Part shown: piece after piece, positions 34,975-45,686 of the stretch
Layout of the letters: every line of letters starts with the position of its first letter
How positions within the stretch are numbered: position 1 is the first letter of the stretch
Source: Lepisosteus oculatus
Taxonomy: Eukaryota; Chordata; Actinopteri; Semionotiformes; Lepisosteidae
Direction: 5' to 3'
DNA length: 64,000 bases
NCBI RefSeq assembly: GCF_040954835.1
Contig: NC_090700.1
Span: 23,043,501 to 23,107,500, forward strand
Notes under the pieces: model-generated
Database searches by the model: none
The model's input: the letters and a program-made list of their open reading frames with translations, nothing else
Told to the model about the DNA's origin: nothing
Made by a program: the position numbers and the translations under genes

Positions 34975-37940
34975 GAACCCAGTATAATGGAATCCCTTGC
35001 GATCCTGTCTGCAGAGATAAAGGTTAGCATTTTTTTCTCTTTAGCTCTGTCATTCCCAGAAATATAATGAACATCAATATACTTTGCCAATCTTTTCATA
35101 GTAATCCAAACAACGCTGTGTGTATCTGACATTTATAATATTTATCTACCGCAGTATAACTTTTCTGGCAAGGTGACTGGTATTGTACCTTGAAAGAAAA
35201 CTGATTGGAAATGTCATGTACTCTATGGTTTCTATTGATGTCAAGTGGCAAATGTTGACTGGTGATGTTATGTGAATCTTAATGGTCATTTTTCAATCGT
35301 GTCTATGTTTCTCAGAATTTGAGACAGAGAGGTCAATCTCTGCAATCCGAGCTGAGGGCATTTCTTGGAATGGAAAGGTAAGAGCAACGTGTTCTTTGAT
35401 ATTCTCTTAAGACTCTTCGCCAGATTTAACGATGAAAAATGTAAATAATAATAACAAACATTATTTTATATAGCGCCTTGAAAGGTGGTTTCTTTACAGA
35501 ATGAAAAAAAAACAACAATAAATAATACACAAGATATGCATGATGACAATACACAGTTAGAGGAGACAGTAGATGGTCACTGTCAGTGTATTCTGAAGGA
35601 AGTTTTCCAATTTTTGGAAACGGGGTAAAAGAGGCCACCTCTACTAGAATCTTTGTCCTAACCAAAAGTGTAACAAAGTATAATAATAATAAAAAACTTT
35701 ATTTATAGAGCACCTTTCATACAAATAGTGCTTTGGTGCTTTACAAACCAAGCGTAAAAATAAAAGATTAAAATTAAGAGATATACTATCAGTTGTAAAG
35801 GAAAACACAGCAATACAGTAAAGCAACATACAGAAAATGTCAATTAAATAAATAAAAATTAGGAAAGTCGTAATAAAATAAGAACAATTAAAGAGAACTA
35901 AAAATAGAAACATAAATAGAAAGAACAAAGAGTCACTTAAACTAAAAGCAAAATTAAAAAAATGTATTTTCAAATGTTTTTTAAAACAATGTACCGAGCT
36001 TGACTGCCTAATAAAAAGTGGTAGCATGTTTCATAATTTAGAAGCATAAAAACAAAAAGCAGCCTCTCCACTCTTTCTGCATTTCACATGTGGTATTTGC
36101 AGTAGGCCAGTATGTGCAGATCTCAGGTCACATATAGGAACATATGAAGACAGACATTCAGTAAGGTACAGACATGCTAGATAATTTAAAGCTTTAAAAA
36201 CAAGTAAAAGAACTTATAACTAGAGAACTTAGAATTAATCCTAGATAATACAGGTGACCAGTGAAGTTTTTTCAAAACAGGAATGATATTCTCTTTCTTG
36301 TATTTGTTAGGATCTGTGCTATTGCATTTCGAACAAGTAGTAAGGGATTTATTGTTTTCTTGGGAAGCCCACAAAACAGAGCATTACAATCATATCCACA
36401 TCAATGTGAGCAATGGAGAAGTCAAATTAACGTGTCTAAATATCATCTAGTTCTATCCCAGGGAAGAGGGCTGTTGCCTACACAGACGACAAGACACAAA
36501 ACGCTCAACTGTGCAAAACACGCATAAGGACATCAGTCAGGAGGAACAAGGTAAAGTGTTTTTACTTCTTCACCATGGTCATGTAGTTTCATTCCAAGCA
36601 CTTCCATATGAAATAACTGTGGAAACGACCTCCCCAACATTTTGGGTTGTTGCATTTTGCTTCAATGAATTTTAACCTTTTCTTTTAGACATTAAGAGGA
36701 AGGACACATTCACCCTTGGTAGAGATTCAGTTGTTCTATGAGATGTCAAGGTGAGAATTAACCACTTCAGGCATAAGTCAATCCACATGACTGAAAAAGG
36801 GGCAATGAACAGGATATGGGGATTTTGCTAGTTATAAAGTACAATAATCATCATTACATGATCCAAGACTACTGAAGTATAAGCTGTGTCCCTGACTGAT
36901 TAATTAGCAAATTCATCTTTGTAGAGTGCAGCTACTATCTATTCAGTGGCATTTCCTTAAAACAACTGTATTCCCACATTCTGAATATGGAGTGAGATCA
37001 TGTAGAGAATGTTGGACTTATAATAACTAATTGAAGGATAATAATAATCAACGAAAGTGCTTAAAAGTATCAACAAATGCCTTCAAAGTACTTGACACGT
37101 ACTTTGCTTTCAAAAGTGAAACATAATTAATGCTTACATAAGATTTCTCTTGACTTCTCAGGAGTATACTAACTCCAAGGACAAGTAACATCACAAACCA
37201 TTATTTAAGTGCTGATGTTGGAGCTGCAATACTACTACCAAGACAAAAAATGATACAGGTAACACTGCTTTCAGACTTCTAAGAATTGCTAAAATAGTAT
37301 GTTTACAGAGCATTCAGAGTCTCATAGAGAAAATAAGTTGAGAATATGACAAGTTCCTACCATCTCAAACACTGCCAATCTAGAACAAAAAGAAGGTACT
37401 TGAACGCCTGCAGTAATCGAACACAAACCAGAACATATCAGTGCATGACAATGAAATGTAGTCACAAAATGATTCTACCCTTTCAAGTCCCAAAAAGAAC
37501 CGAGGAACTTACCGGAGGCGATACCTGGATTTCAAACAGAGTACAATGTAGCCACTGTAGGGGAGAAGATCACAGAGAGCTCTTCTCAGATTGCTCAGAG
37601 TCAGCCCCAGCACCCTGTCCTGACTGAAGCAGACAAAGTGGTCAAACAGGTAGGTAGAAATGAGTAAGGAACAGAGAGTATGGTTATTCTTGCATTGTTT
37701 TGTTCGTCTGTCAAAGAAAAGAGTGCTTCTGACTTTTGTCAATGTTCATCTTTATTTTAGGAGAAGAACAAACGGTGGTATCACACTTTGCTCAAGTGTA
37801 TGATGCCATGTGTGTACAGCAGACATCACCAAAGGAACAGGAGACACCTGAGTAGAGAACAAGAATATGAAAAGACTGATGAAAAAAAGCACCAGGAGAA
37901 ATCCATTGAATATGCACAATCTCGTCCAGTATTTCAATGA
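34975..37940 (+). pseudogene. Gene X copy 1, lacking exon 1
   Basis: I do not recognise this gene; gene X is a label used here. Exons by comparison with copies 2-4: 34975-35022, 35316-35377, (36462-36550), 36689-36750, 37162-37258, 37488-37649 and 37761-37940 (stop TGA). Exon 1 with the start codon is missing because ERV sequence abuts exon 2. The exon 2 donor is GTTAGC instead of GTAAGT, and the AATAAA found downstream of the other copies is lost here. Exon 7 carries eight extra in-frame codons (AIPGFQTE) relative to the other copies, probably the ancestral state. The remaining exons stay open. It is probably not expressed as a full protein, unless another first exon is used. Confidence 0.55.
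35674..36400 (-). mobile_element. L2-type LINE 3' fragment, copy 1
   Basis: On the - strand, VLKKLHWSPVLSRIN is the conserved C-terminal block of L2-group ORF2. The 3' end has GAAAGGTGCTCTATAAATAA and an ATT-rich tail. A second short LINE-type tail (CTTTCAAGGCGCTATATAAA on the - strand) lies at about 35450-35490. It sits in intron 3 of gene X. Confidence 0.8.
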
Positions 37941-38552
37941 AAAGTTTCAGTGTTGTTTTTAGTGTCGTTGTATTGCATACATTTAAAACAACGTGTCTTG
38001 TTTAATGAACACTTTCATTTACTTTAGTAAAAAGTGTTGTTTACTGTAGTCCTAGCATGGATGCAATTGTTAGAAAAAACGGGAATGAAAAACTGAATGT
38101 TTCATACAATATGGGTTTGTGTTAACCCACACACCTAAGTGAAATGTTTGATTACGTTTACAAGACATAACACATAGTTCAGTTGAGTGTGAAAGGGAAC
38201 AACAGAGAAAGTCACAAACAAAACATTTGTGAAGGACTTGATGAATGTTTTTTCTTTAGAAATTACAAAAAATGAAGAATTTTTCAACAAGATGTCTTTC
38301 TATAGCGAGTTTCATTTGAGATAGTCTTTTCTTAGAAGTGCAAGAGTGGTATTCCCTACAACTTATTCCCCAATTTGATCATTCTCACAAATTAGGAGAC
38401 GGAAACCACACCTACTGTAATATTAGACCTTGTAACAAGGCAACTAGGTTTCAATGGCTTAAAAGGTGCAGAAAGAGGCTCATGTATAATGACCTACAGT
38501 GTCCCACAGGTTTCCGAAATCATTTCTTAGAGTATGGAAAAAGAGGAAATAA

Positions 38553-38803
38553 AGTGTCTACAGAAAGTGTATACCCCCTTGAACTTTGTTCAGTTTGTTG
38601 CGCCAGTGCCAGAGTTTCATGCAATTAAATGAGGACCTCTTTCACACACCACATATGTTATACTTTCAATGGGAAAAAAGGAAATATTAGAATTGTATAC
38701 ATTTTCACCCACATGTTAATATTTGGTAGAAGCCCTTTTCACAGCAATTTCAGCTGTGAGTCTGTTGGTAATGGGCTCCACCACCTCTACACCAACAAGA
38801 TTT
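38553..38803 (+). mobile_element. Tc1-type DNA transposon fragment, copy 1
   Basis: CCCCCTTGAACTTTG near 38575 and AATATTTGGTAGAAGCCCTT followed by CAGCTGTGAGTCTG resemble the left end and early transposase region of fish Tc1 elements. It is short and not coding. Confidence 0.6.
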
Positions 38804-38831
38804 GATAATATTTGAGAATTTCAGAAGTCTG

Positions 38832-38858
38832 TCTGGTTTAGCTGAAGAATCAGCTAAG
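38832..38858 (+). pseudogene. Duplicate of gene X exon 1, copy 1
   Basis: TCTGGTTTAGCTGAAGAATC and the following bases repeat exon 1 of gene X, including its donor GTAAGTTTCAG, but CTG stands where the ATG start would be. Homology ends about 12 bases into the intron. Confidence 0.7.
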
Positions 38859-39410
38859 GTAAGTTTCAGGAAGAGCATCTGATTTCTTTCAATAAAGCAG
38901 AACAGAGAAAAAACACACAATACAAAATCATGAGAATTTGTATCCATATGACACTTTGACTCGAATACTTTTATCAGACCTACACAGAGTATATACTGTA
39001 CACACTTTTTCAGCCCAGGTTTATACATTTGATACATTTGGAACTGCCATTTGTAGGTGTTTTTGTGTCTTAGCTCAACACTGTGAAACCTGTAGTTACA
39101 AACATGGAGGATGAAGACATGAAGACATATATTGTACCTCTGACCGGCCTACCTTTGAAGAGGTGAAAGATGAAACTTTTCCTTTATCGTCAACTCAGTG
39201 AATGTCTTTAAACTTTTGAAAACTGTAACAAAGAATAAGTTAAAAAACGTATTTTCATTGGACCCACAGAAAAGTCAAAGTTGTCCATAGAAATGCCCGT
39301 CTAAATCAGAAATCTACAGCACAAAGGCAGTGGCCTTTCGGGACATAAAAATGAAATCAGACTTTACTCAGACGAATTGCCCTTGGTCACGGACATCTTG
39401 CTATCAGTCA

Positions 39411-39607
39411 CTACAAAGATGTTTTCTCTCGTGCCATGGCTTGCCTGACTTGCTTCTTCAGCTGGATGGCTTCTGGTCGCTGGTCAGGATCGACAGCCAG
39501 CATGTCCTGGAGCAGTGTCCTTAGCTCCGTGCTTATGGCTCTCTTTACTTTCAGGGGGATGTGGAACTGCAGCCAGGGGTTCTCATGCAGGGCCTCTCCA
39601 ATAGGCC
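39411..39607 (-). CDS. Protein-kinase-like C-lobe terminal exon, copy 1
   Basis: On the - strand an ATATGTCTGTCAG acceptor leads into 197 bases (entering phase 1) that encode 64 residues and a TAG stop. ENPWLQFHIPL, ISTELRTLLQDMLAVDPDQR and PEAIQLKKQV fit subdomains X-XI of protein kinases, where a helix precedes DPxxRP; the arginine of that motif normally pairs with the APE glutamate. No other kinase exon was found upstream on this strand within the unit, so the rest of the gene is missing or too short and diverged for me to see. It could be a live terminal exon or a stranded relic. The kinase family is not recognised. Confidence 0.6.
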
Positions 39608-40082
39608 CTGACAGACATATGCTCCTGTATCGGAAACACACTTTAGTTCAATTCTAAAATATTTCTCATAGGACTGAAGGAACCTTTGCCTGTTAAGAGT
39701 TAACAATTAGGTCCTCAAGAACTGTTTTACGGTTTTCTACACTCCTGGCTGGCCAAGGTTTCTTTAAGGTCTCTTAAGTGGAGGTGTAACTCATGTATCC
39801 TACATGTGATTTAGCAACATGAAAGGGAATAGCTTCTTATCGGATTATGGTCTTGGTTAACTGCCTAAGGCTGACCTAAGTGCCTAACTTTCTGACTTTG
39901 TTTATACCTTATATGTTAAGAAGCTTCTTCTGACCAATCAGAAATGTATGCTTAATGTATGAACATTTTGCTCATCAAAGTGAGTGAGAGACAAGGTTAA
40001 TATTATGCTAATATTAAATTCGATTCTGCTCTGAGAATGTAGGGAGAAGGAAAAATGCCAGTGGTCTTTTCACTGATGAACT

Positions 40083-43000
40083 TGTGTCTGATGAACACCA
40101 CTGCGTCACACCACACAGCTGGCAGCGCACCTCACCGTTCCAGGCCACCAATGCGTCACCCAGCTACCAGCGAAACTCACCCTGCCCGGCCACAACTGCA
40201 TCACACCACACAGCTGCCAGTGCACCTCACCGTACCCGGCCACATCTTCATCATACAGCTGCCAGCGCACCTGACCATGCAAGGCCACCACTGCGTCACA
40301 CAGATGCCAGCGCATCTCACCGTGCCAGGCCACCACTGCGTCACACCACACAGCTGGCAGCACACTTCACAGTTCCAGGCCACCACTGCATCATACAGCT
40401 GCCAGCGCACCTCACTGTACCAGGAAACCACTGCGTCACACACTTGCCAGCGCACCTCACCGTGCCCGGCCACCACTGCATCACACCACACAGATCCCAG
40501 CGCACCTCACCGTGCTAGGCCACCACTGCGTCACACAGCTGCCATCGCACCTCACCGTGCTGGGCCACCACTGCGTCACACCACACAGCTCCCAGCGCAC
40601 CTCACCGTGTCAGGCCACCACTGCATCAAACCACACAGCTGCAAGCGAACTTCACCGTGCCAGGCCACCACTGCATCATACAGCTGCCAGCGCACCTAAC
40701 CGTGTCAGGCCAGCATTGCGTCATACCACACACCTGCCAGCGCACCTCATTGTTCCAGGCCACCACTGCGTCACACAGCTGCCAGCACACCTCACCGTAC
40801 CATGCCACCACTGCGTCACACAGCTGCCAGCGCACCTCACTGTGCCAGGCCTACACTGCGTTATACCACACACCTGCCATCCCACCTCACTGTGACAGGC
40901 CACCACTGCGTCACACAGCTGAAAGCGCACCTCACCGTGCCAAGCCACTACTGCGTCACACAACTCCCAGCACACCTCACCATGCCAGGCCACCACTGCG
41001 TCACACAGATGTCAGCACACCTCACCATAACAGGGCACCACTACATCACACAGCTGCCAGCGCACCTCACCGTGCCCAGCCACAGCTGCGTCACACAACT
41101 CCCAGCGCATCTCACCGTGCCAGGCCACCACTGTGTCATACCACACACCTGCCAGCGCACCTCACTGTTCCAGGCCACCAGTGCATCACACAGCTGCCAG
41201 CACACCTCACCGTACCAGGCCACCACTGCGTCACACAGCTGCCAACGCACCTCACCATAACAGGCCACCACTGCGTCACACCACACAACTGCCAGCGCAC
41301 CACACCGTACCAGGCCACCACTGCGTCATACCACACACCTGCCAGTGCACCTCACTGTGCCAGGGCACCACTGCGTCACACAGCTGAAAGCGCACCTCAC
41401 CGTGCCAGGCCACCACTGCGTCACACAGGGGCGAGCACACCTCACTGTACCAGGCCACCACTGCGTCACACAGCTGCCAGCGCACCTCACCTTGCAAGGC
41501 CACCACTGCGTCATACCACACAGCTGCCAGTGCACCTCACTGTGATCCTTTTACCACTGAATCACACAGCTGCCAGCGCATCTCACCGTGCCAGGCAACC
41601 ACTGCGTCACACCACACAATTGCCAGTGCACCTCACTGTGCCAAGCCACCAATCCATCACAAAACTGCCAGCGCACCTCGCAGTGCCAGGCCACCACTGC
41701 ATCACATATCACACATCTACCAGTGCACCTCACCATACCAGGCCACCACTGGGTCACACCACACAGCTGCCAGCGCACCTCACCATGCCAGCCCACCACT
41801 GCATCAAACCACACAGCTGCAAGCGCACCTCACAGTACCAGGCCACCACTGCGTCACACTACACAACTGCAAGCGCACCTCACCGTGCCTGGCCACCACT
41901 GCGTCACACTACACAGCTGCCAATGCACCTCACCATGAAAGGCCACCACTGCGTCACACACACAATTGCCAGTGCACCTCACTGTGCCCAGCCACTAATG
42001 CATCACACATCTGCCAGTGCACCTCACCGTGCCAGGCCACCACTGCATCACACCAAACAGCTGCAAGCGCACCTCACCGTACCAGGCCACCACTGTGTCA
42101 CACACACAATTGCCAGTGCACCTCACTGTGCCAAGCCACCAATGCATCACACAGCTGGCAGCGCACCTCACAGTGCCAGGCCACCACTGCGTCACACCAC
42201 ACAGCTGCCAGCGCACCTCACCATGTCAACCCACCACTGCGTCACACTACACAACTGCCAATGCACCTCACCATGAAAGGCCACCACTGCATCACACACA
42301 CAATTGCCAGTGCACCTCACTGTGCCAGGCCACCAATGCATCACACAGCTGCAAGCGCACCTCACTGTATCAGGCCACCACTGTGTCGCACTACACAACT
42401 GCCAGCGCACCTCACCGTGCCAGGCCACCACTGCGTTACACTACACAACTGCCAGCGCACCTCACCGTGCCAGGCCACCAATGCGTCGCACTACACAGCT
42501 GCCAACGCACCTCACCGTGCCAGGCCATCACTACGTCACACACACAATTGCCAGTGCACCTCACTGTGCCCAGCCACCACTGCGTCACACAGATGCCAGC
42601 GCATCTCACCGTGCCAGGCCACCACTTCGTCACACCACACAGCTGGCAGCACACTTCACAGTTCCAGGCCACCACTGCATCATACAGCTGCCAGCGCACC
42701 TCACACTGCCCGGCCACCACTACGTCACACAGCTGCCAGCACACCTCACTGTACCAGGAAACCACTGAATCACACACTTGCCAGCGCACCTCACCGTGCC
42801 CGGCCACCACTGCATCACACCACACAGATCCCAGCGCACCTCACCGTGCTAGGCCACCACTGCGTCACACAGCTGCCATCGCACCTCACTGTGCCCGGCC
42901 ACAACTGCATCACACACCCGCCAGCGCACCTCACCGAGCCAGGCCACCACTGCATCACACCACACAGCTGCCAGTGCACCTCACAGTACCCGGCCACAAC

Positions 43001-44156
43001 TGCATCACGCAGCTGCCAGCGCACCTCACAGTACCCGGCCACAACTGCATCACGCAGCTGCCAGCGCATCTCACCGTACCAGCCCACCACGCCGTCACAC
43101 TACACAACTGCCAATGCACCTCACCATGAAAGGCCACCACTGCGTCACACAGCTGCAAGCGCACCTCACTGTATCAGGCCACCACTGTGTCGCACTACAC
43201 AACTGCCAGCGCACCTCACCGTGCCAGGCCACCACTGCGTTATACTACACAACTGCCAGCGCACCTCACCGTGCCAGGCCACCAATGCGTCACACTACAC
43301 AGCTGCCAACGTACCTCACCGTGCCAGGCCACCACTATGTCACACACACAATTGCAAGTGCACCTCACTGTGCCCAGCCACCACCGCGTCACACAGCTGC
43401 CAGCGCACCTCGACGTGCCAGGCCACCACTGCCTCACACCACACAATTGCCAGTGCAACTCACTGTTCCCAGCCACCAATGCATCACACAGCTCCCAGCG
43501 CACCTCACAATGCCAGGCCACCACTGCGTCACATATCACACATCTGCCAGTGCACTTCACCGAGCCAGGCCACCACTGCGTCACACCACACAGCTGCCAG
43601 CGCACCTCACCATGCCAGCCCACCACTGCGTCAAACCACACAGCTGCAAGCGCACTTCACAGTGCCAGGCCACCACTGCGTTATACAGTTCCCAGCGCAC
43701 TTCACCGTGCCAGGCCACCACTGCGTCACACTACACAACTGCCAACGCACCTGACCATGAAAGGCCACCAGTGTGTCAAACCACACAGCTGCCAGCGCAC
43801 CTCACCGTGCCAGGCCACCACTCCATCACACATCTGCCAGTACACCTCACTGTACCAGGCCACCTGCGTCAAACCACACAGCTGCAAGCGCACCTCACCG
43901 TACCAAGCCACCACTGCGTCACACAGCTGCCAGCGCACCTCACCGTGCCAGGCCAGCACTGCGTCACACCACACAGCTGCCAGCGCACCTCACCGTGCCA
44001 GGCCACCACTGCGTCACACCACACAGCTGCCATCGCACCTCACCGTACCCGGCCAGCACTACGTCACACCACACAGCTGCCAGTGCACCTCACTATGCCC
44101 GGCCACCACTGCATCACACAGCTGCCAGCGCACTTCACCGTACCAGGCTACCACTT
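40083..44156. repeat. ~4.1-kb minisatellite with 45- and 50-bp units
   Basis: The unit is CACCACTGCGTCACA, an optional CCACA, CAGCTGCCAGCGCACC, then TCACCGTGCCAGGC. With the optional five bases it is 50 bp, without them 45 bp; some units have CTACACAACTG or CACACAATTG variants. By length there are about 85 units. Stop codons are rare on both strands, so long frames of low-complexity histidine-, threonine- and proline-rich protein arise; these look like a by-product. Blocks of several units are duplicated within the array. Short non-repeated stretches (40008-40082 and 44157-44213) separate it from array-unit sequence on each side. Confidence 0.97.
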
Positions 44157-44213
44157 AAACCTTAAAATGTTTTGAAACAGTTAAAATTGTAAAATCCCCC
44201 ACCAAAAATTCAG

Positions 44214-45686
44214 ACTTCAGGAAGAGCATCTGATTTCTTTCAATAAAGCAGAACAGTACAAAAGCACACAATACAAAATCTCCATACTTACAAACATGGA
44301 GAATGAAGACATGTAGACACATATACCTCTGACCAGCCTACCATCGAAGAGGTGAAAGATTAAACTTTCCCTTTATCGTCAACTCAGTGAATGTCTTTAA
44401 ACTTTTGAAAACTGTAACAAAGAATAAGTTAAAAAACGTATTTTCATTGGACCCACAGAAAAGTCAAAGTTGTCCATAGAAATGCCCGTCTAAATCAGAA
44501 ATCTACAGCACAAAGGCAGTGGCCTTTCGGGACATAAAAATGAAATCAGACTTTACTCAGACGAATTGCCCTTGGTCACGGACATCTTGCTATCAGTCAC
44601 TACAAAGATGTTTTCTCTCGTGCCATGGCTTGCCTGACTTGCTTCTTCAGCTGGATGGCTTCTGGTCGCTGGTCAGGATCGACAGCCAGCATGTCCTGGA
44701 GCAGTGTCCTTAGCTCCGTGCTTATGGCTCTCTTTACTTTCAGGGGGATGTGGAACTGCAGCCAGGGGTTCTCATGCAGGGCCTCTCCAATAGGCCCTGA
44801 CAGACATATGCTCCTGTATCGGAAACACACTTTAGTTCAATTCTAAAATATTTCTCATAGGACTGAAGGAACCTTTGCCTGTTAAGAGTTAACAATTAGG
44901 TCCTCAAGAACTGTTTTACGGTTTTCTACACTCCTGGCTGGCCAAGGTTTCTTTAAGGTCTCTTAAGTGGAGGTGTAACTCATGTATCCTACATGTGATT
45001 TAGCAACATGAAAGGGAATAGCTTCTTATCGGATTATGGTCTTGGTTAACTGCCTAAGGCTGACCTAAGTGCCTAACTTTCTGACTTTGTTTATACCTTA
45101 TATGTTAAGAAGCTTCTTCTGACCAATCAGAAATGTATGCTTAATGTATGAACATTTTGCTCATCAAAGTGAGTGAGAGACAAGGTTAACAGAAATTAGC
45201 CACGGCAGTAAATGACAGCATATTTTTTGGTTCTTAAATGGTCTCTACCTGGCACACCTGCAGTGCAAACTGACACACACTGTTTAGAGAAACAGCTACT
45301 CTATTACTAATATTAATGAAACATTTCTTATTCTATGAAACAAAAACAAACAGAAAAACTAAAACACAGATCTCTTAGCTTCCTATTTCATGAAGCAGAT
45401 GACTGAATGACCAAGCCTAACTAGTAGCCAGAACCCCAGTTAACCCTCCGTAACACAAAGTTTAACCACACGACAGGAACTCTTTCAAACTGAGTGAAAA
45501 TCATAAATGGATCCATAACTTTACATCAATTTACTATGTTGTGCCAATACCTGCATTTACATTTAGAACGAATGATGTCATAGAACCAGCATCACACCAG
45601 TTCCAGGTGTCTCCAAGGAGACAACAGAACTTCAGTTGTGTTTGCTAAAATACACACTTTGAAACATACTGTAACACTTAGTTAAC
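44214..45686 (+). repeat. Array unit tail piece
   Basis: It starts in the sequence that follows the duplicate exon 1 (CAGGAAGAGCATCTG), lacks about 170 bases around 44280 relative to other copies, then runs through the kinase-like exon to exon 1 of copy 2. It lies immediately right of the minisatellite. Confidence 0.95.
44600..44796 (-). CDS. Protein-kinase-like C-lobe terminal exon, tail-piece copy
   Basis: Protein sequence identical to the exon at 39411-39607, with the same acceptor and stop. It lies right of the minisatellite. Confidence 0.6.

Larger units (their letters stand above)
34975..40007 (+). repeat. Array unit, copy 1 (partial)
   Basis: It begins at exon 2 of gene X, directly against ERV sequence, and ends where the unit would continue CAGAAATTAGCC. 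From 40008 it passes instead into sequence leading to the minisatellite. It is the most diverged copy: it has the 24-bp coding segment missing from the others, and a changed exon 2 donor. Confidence 0.95.

Noticed and set aside
34848-35132. - strand 94-codon frame across the ERV/array junction
   Set aside because: It spans two unrelated sequences and matches nothing, so it is a chance frame.
37346-37627. + strand 93-codon frame (and 85-codon equivalents) over exon 7 of gene X
   Set aside because: It overlaps exon 7 in a different frame from the one that joins exons 6 and 8. The exon frame has matching phases and splice sites, and this one does not.
38338-38628. 96-codon + strand frame repeated in each array unit (49344, 55162, 61014)
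   Set aside because: It begins with a non-ATG codon, runs into the Tc1-type fragment, and is shared only because the units are young. No motif was recognised. It could hold an exon after the TTTTCTTAG acceptor, but I cannot support that.
40657-42276. 539-codon open frame, histidine/threonine/proline-rich
   Set aside because: It lies wholly within the minisatellite, and other frames on both strands are also long. The unit simply lacks stop codons, and there is no exon structure.
40083-44156. CRISPR-like array
   Set aside because: Units follow one another without unique spacers, in a fish genome. This is a minisatellite.
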